Assembly (NCBI GenBank): GCA_026193735.1
Contig: JAPHUJ010000150.1
Coordinates: 1-9,009 of the forward strand
Origin: Sulfurovum sp.
GTDB taxonomy: Bacteria > Campylobacterota > Campylobacteria > Campylobacterales > Sulfurovaceae
Direction: 5' to 3'
DNA: 9,009 bases
Shown: one piece after another, positions 6,435 to 9,009 of the stretch
Layout: each line of letters begins with the position of its first letter
Numbering within the stretch: position 1 is the first letter of the stretch
The notes under the pieces: model-generated
The model's database searches: none
What the model was told of the DNA's origin: nothing
The model's input: only the letters and a program-made list of their open reading frames with translations
Program-made: the position numbers and the translations under genes

Positions 6435-7013
6435 ATGATGTTCAAAAACCTCTCCATATTTATTGCTCTACTTTCTACAGGAATAGCAAATGAGGAGTAT
6501 AAAGTTTTACCACTTAAAGGTATCGAGACCATGCCTATTGCTAAAACAGTGTTTAAATTGATCAAAAATGATGAGGAAAAGATAGTAGACCTCACAGGAA
6601 AAGACTTTATACTTGTCTCCGTGCGTGAACATGGAAGTGATGGGCGCTTTTATGCAGTGGATAAAGATGGTACAGTATGGTGGAGCGGAGCTGTAACTTC
6701 TGGTGCACCAGAGTTTAGAAGCCCATCAGGTATTTTTTCTATCATCCAAAAAAAGCGGTATCATATGTCGACGCTTTTTCCTGATGACAGTGGTGTGAAT
6801 AACATGGATTATATGATGAAGTTTACAAATGCCGGACATGCCTTACATAAGGGAAGTGTTGACTGGATGTCCCATGGTTGTATTCACATAGATCCTAAGG
6901 ATGTACCTGTTATTTATAACTGGTCTACATTTAATACAAAAGTGATCATTACCAGACATACCTATATGCCTTTTGCAAAAGAAGATTTGAGAAAAATTTA
7001 TGGAAAAAGATAA
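6435..7013 (+). CDS. L,D-transpeptidase (YkuD family), Tol-Pal operon member
   Basis: A 192-residue exported enzyme of the YkuD/ErfK family. Family members use a cysteine to make 3-3 crosslinks in peptidoglycan, attach proteins to it, or (in Helicobacter Csd6) trim it. Two tandem ATGs follow AGGA (6427-6430); the second, at 6438, has the better spacing of 7 bases, so the protein may be 191 residues. A signal peptide is present (hydrophobic 6-17, cleavage near TGIA). The catalytic domain spans about 55-175. Visible blocks are WWSGAVTSG (82-90), SPSGIFSI (96-103), H135-A-L-H138-K-G, and SHGCIH (146-151), with H147 and C149 as the catalytic pair. The usual Arg two residues after the Cys is His151 here. 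No LysM or other binding domain is present. The short gap to cpoB implies cotranscription with Tol-Pal. Substrate and exact reaction cannot be told. Confidence 0.87.
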   Translation: MMFKNLSIFIALLSTGIANEEYKVLPLKGIETMPIAKTVFKLIKNDEEKIVDLTGKDFILVSVREHGSDGRFYAVDKDGTVWWSGAVTSGAPEFRSPSGIFSIIQKKRYHMSTLFPDDSGVNNMDYMMKFTNAGHALHKGSVDWMSHGCIHIDPKDVPVIYNWSTFNTKVIITRHTYMPFAKEDLRKIYGKR

Positions 7014-7034
7014 AGAGGTATTCTACAACTCTTT
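7012..7034. terminator. Possible weak bidirectional terminator between the transpeptidase gene and proC
   Basis: AAAGAG (7012-7017) and CTCTTT (7029-7034) are inverted arms around an 11-base loop spanning both convergent stop codons. On the minus strand the stem is followed by ATCTTTTTCC, and on the plus strand by CGCTCTTTTA. The stem is only six pairs with two G-C, so it is weak. Only nine bases separate the convergent genes, so any terminator must overlap coding sequence. Confidence 0.3.
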
Positions 7035-7781
7035 CGCTCTTTTATATGCTTTTTCTATTGCATTCATACAGGCGGCTCTGACATTACCGTCTTCCAAGGC
7101 CGCATAACCTGCAGCGGTAGTTCCTCCCGGACTCATTACACCGTCTTTAAGCAGTGACGGATGTACATCTTGGATCAGTTCACCAAAACCGGAAAACAGT
7201 CCTCTCATAACTGTCATGGCATCTTTTCTTTTGAGACCTTGCTTCACGGCGCCATCTGCAAGTGCTTCAGCGATCAGTGCTAAATATGCCGGACCGGAAC
7301 CGGCCAATGCAGTGGCGATGTCTATCTCTTTTTCGCTGTCTAGCCAAAGTGTTTCCCCTATAGCGCCTAAAAGTGTTCTTGCTTCTTCTTTATGACTCAT
7401 ATCACCCGTCAGTGTCGTCATGGATCTACCTACGCTTGCAGCAAGATTTGGCATCGTTCTTACTACCGCATATGAATTTAGATTTTGTTTGAGTTTCTCC
7501 AGAGAGGTTCCGGCAAGTACAGAGAAGATAACCCTTGCTTTACCTTTGAGTTTGGCAGCCACTTCTTCTACATTGGCAGGTTTGACACAAAAGAGTATCG
7601 TTTTGTCTGTTATGTCAAAATCATCGAGAAGGTATTTATCTATTTTGAGCTCAAGTGCTTTTTCAAAAGCTTCGAGTTTATCCATATTCCTTCCGACAAC
7701 TTCAATATTGTATGTATCTTTGAGGCCTTTAGCTATGCTAAGTGCCATGTTCCCGTTGCCGATAAATGTGATTGTTTGCAT
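7023..7781 (-). CDS. proC: Pyrroline-5-carboxylate reductase
   Basis: A 252-residue cytosolic enzyme that reduces 1-pyrroline-5-carboxylate to L-proline with NAD(P)H, the last step of proline synthesis. Start: ATG at 7781-7779, behind AGGA with a six-base spacer. The N-terminal Rossmann segment FIGNGNM is at 6-12. Further family blocks are CVKPANV (65-71), VRTMPNLAASVG (107-118), ALAGSGPAYL (158-167) and the C-terminal signature SPGGTTAAGYAALE (217-230). Length is slightly below the usual 260-275 residues but no motif is missing. It is convergent with the transpeptidase gene (nine-base gap) and divergent from proA. The shared 175-base region suggests common control of the two proline genes, though that is inferred from position. 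Confidence 0.96.
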   Translation of the reverse strand: MQTITFIGNGNMALSIAKGLKDTYNIEVVGRNMDKLEAFEKALELKIDKYLLDDFDITDKTILFCVKPANVEEVAAKLKGKARVIFSVLAGTSLEKLKQNLNSYAVVRTMPNLAASVGRSMTTLTGDMSHKEEARTLLGAIGETLWLDSEKEIDIATALAGSGPAYLALIAEALADGAVKQGLKRKDAMTVMRGLFSGFGELIQDVHPSLLKDGVMSPGGTTAAGYAALEDGNVRAACMNAIEKAYKRAKEL

Positions 7782-7795
7782 AATATTTCCTACTT

Positions 7796-7815
7796 ATATT
7801 CTCAGATATTCTCAG
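7796..7815. repeat. Two tandem copies of ATATTCTCAG in the proC leader
   Basis: A perfect 10-base unit repeated head to tail (7796-7805 and 7806-7815). It starts 14 bases upstream of the proC ATG. The 10-base period puts both copies on about the same face of the helix, as for paired protein sites. As RNA it lies in the proC leader. No known motif is recognised. Confidence 0.6.
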
Positions 7816-7895
7816 ACAATATGAACAACTACATATCATCTTCAATCACTAAAGCATGACCATTGGTGATACATGTTAGTAATTTCATGAATATG

Positions 7896-7904
7896 ATTAT
7901 ATCA
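7896..7904 (-). promoter_or_regulatory. Candidate extended -10 promoter for proC
   Basis: The minus strand reads TGATATAAT, an exact extended -10, identical to the AMMECR1 candidate. RNA would start near 7889, giving a long leader of about 108 bases that includes the tandem 10-mer. It lies inside the perfect dyad ATGAT-TAT-ATCAT (7893-7905). The upstream DNA is AT-rich but less T-tracted than at AMMECR1, so confidence is lower. Confidence 0.4.
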
Positions 7905-7919
7905 TTATTAGTATTTATT

Positions 7920-7928
7920 TGTTAAAAT
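7920..7928 (+). promoter_or_regulatory. Candidate extended -10 promoter for proA
   Basis: TG-T-TAAAAT, an extended -10 form, behind a T-rich stretch (7912-7920). RNA would start near 7935, about 22 bases before the proA ATG. The dyad ATGATTATATCAT (7893-7905) would then be centred near -36, a place where a bound protein could block or help polymerase. Confidence 0.5.
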
Positions 7929-7956
7929 AGAACCAATTACAGTGATAGGAAAAATA

Positions 7957-9009
7957 ATGGAAGCATTTTTGCAGGAAGCCAAAGCATCTAGTAGGGTTTT
8001 ATCTACGTTGAGCGGGGCGGATAAAAATAGGATTTTAAAAGAGATGGCAACAGCCTTACGTGTAAAGACAGGTAATATACTTAAAGCCAATGCACTGGAT
8101 ATGGCAGATGCGGAGACAAATAATCTAGCCGCGTCACTCAAAGACAGACTTTTTTTAGATGAGGGACGTGTGGAGGGGATGGCTGTGGCTATTGAAGAGA
8201 TAGCTGCACTTAAAGAACCGGTCGGACGTGTACTTGACGGTTGGGTGACAGAAGATGGACTGAAGATAGAGAAAGTCTCTGTGCCTATAGGCGTGATCGG
8301 TATCATTTATGAGTCTCGTCCGAATGTAACATCAGACACGGCGGCCTTAAGTTTTAAATCTAGTAATGTCTGTGTACTTAAAGGCGGAAAAGAAGCACAA
8401 AATTCAAATGAAGCCATCGCAAAGGTCTTACAAAGTGTACTTAAATCGAATGATCTGCCTGAAGCACTCATCTCACTTATTCCTGATGCTTCACGAGAGG
8501 GTGTGGCAAAGCTTATCAGGATGGATAAGTATGTAGACTTGATAGTCCCTCGTGGTGGAGAAGGACTCATTCGTTATGTGAGTGAAAATGCTTCGGTTCC
8601 TGTAGTAAAACATGACAAAGGACAGTGTCATACTTACATAGACGAAGATGCAAATGTAGAAAATGCTATAGCCATAGCCATCAATGCAAAAGTACAAAGG
8701 CCAGGTGTATGTAACTCTATGGAAACATTACTTGTGGATGCAGCCATCGCTGATGAAGTCCTTCCGCAACTTAAAATCGCGTTTGATGAAGCGCATACAG
8801 AGCTTAAAGGATGTGCGATTACACAAAAGAGCATTAATGTGGCTCCTGCGACTGAGGCAGATTATGATACAGAGTATTTGGCTAATATCTTAAATATAAG
8901 AGTAGTCGATAGTGTCGATGGTGCTATAGATCACATCATACGGTTTGGTTCTGGTCATTCAGAAGCTATCATTACAGAAAACATCACGACAGCTGAAACA
9001 TTTTTAAAT
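7957..9009 (+). CDS. proA: Glutamate-5-semialdehyde dehydrogenase (gamma-glutamyl phosphate reductase), partial
   Basis: The first 351 residues of ProA, which reduces gamma-glutamyl phosphate to glutamate-5-semialdehyde with NADPH. The product cyclises to the substrate of ProC. Start: ATG at 7957, six bases after AGGA (7947-7950). It belongs to the aldehyde dehydrogenase superfamily. Blocks seen are VPIGVIGIIYESRPNVT (109-125), FKSSNVCVLKGGKEAQNSN (133-151), LIVPRGGEGLIRYV (195-208), VVKHDKG (216-222) and QRPGVCNSMETLLV (247-260), with C252 the catalytic cysteine. SGHSEAIIT (332-340) is close to the break. About 60-70 residues should follow, judged from the usual length near 415. The frame is open to the last base. 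proB, encoding the first enzyme of the pathway, is not in the window. Confidence 0.97.
   Translation, partial: MEAFLQEAKASSRVLSTLSGADKNRILKEMATALRVKTGNILKANALDMADAETNNLAASLKDRLFLDEGRVEGMAVAIEEIAALKEPVGRVLDGWVTEDGLKIEKVSVPIGVIGIIYESRPNVTSDTAALSFKSSNVCVLKGGKEAQNSNEAIAKVLQSVLKSNDLPEALISLIPDASREGVAKLIRMDKYVDLIVPRGGEGLIRYVSENASVPVVKHDKGQCHTYIDEDANVENAIAIAINAKVQRPGVCNSMETLLVDAAIADEVLPQLKIAFDEAHTELKGCAITQKSINVAPATEADYDTEYLANILNIRVVDSVDGAIDHIIRFGSGHSEAIITENITTAETFLN

Noticed and set aside
7420..7859. Plus-strand open frames of 124-134 codons across proC
   Set aside because: They are antisense to a gene with every pyrroline-5-carboxylate reductase motif and have no ribosome-binding site or recognisable protein family.
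7859..7867. Small palindrome ACCATTGGT between proC and proA
   Set aside because: Too short to stand out by itself, and not repeated in the other control regions.
7908..8834. Minus-strand open frames across proA
   Set aside because: Their Ser/Ala-rich translations are typical of reading the complement of a real gene. ProA on the plus strand carries all its family motifs.

Overview
The window looks like ordinary chromosome from a low-GC member of the Campylobacterota (Epsilonproteobacteria), probably a free-living Sulfurimonas/Sulfurovum-like organism. This assignment is an inference. It rests on AT-rich DNA, extended -10 promoters of the TGnTATAAT type behind T-rich DNA, tight Shine-Dalgarno-led operons, and the character of the TolB, Pal and CpoB proteins. 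I see no mobile element, CRISPR array, rRNA or tRNA. No gene-free stretch exceeds 300 bases; the longest is 243 bases, at 2079-2321.

Layout. (1) 1-2078, minus strand: a membrane-anchored PAS-GGDEF-EAL cyclic-di-GMP protein whose C-terminus lies beyond the left edge. (2) 2322-3682 (or 3703), minus strand: an overlapping two-gene unit encoding an AMMECR1 protein followed by a MEMO-family protein. These are the A and B components of the poorly understood AmmeMemoRadiSam set; its radical SAM member is not here. (3) 3807-7013, plus strand: a compact operon tolB-pal-cpoB followed by an L,D-transpeptidase gene, with gaps of 20, 7 and 6 bases. It combines outer-membrane/peptidoglycan tethering with a wall-crosslinking enzyme. 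(4) 7023-7781, minus strand: proC, convergent with the transpeptidase gene. (5) 7957 to the right edge, plus strand: proA, divergent from proC and cut by the window end. ProA and ProC are the second and third enzymes of proline synthesis from glutamate.

Regulation readable from the sequence. The 103-124 base region between AMMECR1 and tolB, and the 175 base region between proC and proA, each hold back-to-back promoter candidates. Both contain the same near-palindrome, TGATTATATCA, which on the minus strand reads as an extended -10 element. A third copy lies in the first codons of AMMECR1. tolB begins with TTG, and AMMECR1 probably does too, each behind a well-spaced Shine-Dalgarno.

I found no clearly new system. 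The points most worth following are the AMMECR1-MEMO pair, the L,D-transpeptidase fused into the Tol-Pal operon, a G7 tract inside tolB, and the repeated palindrome/promoter word.
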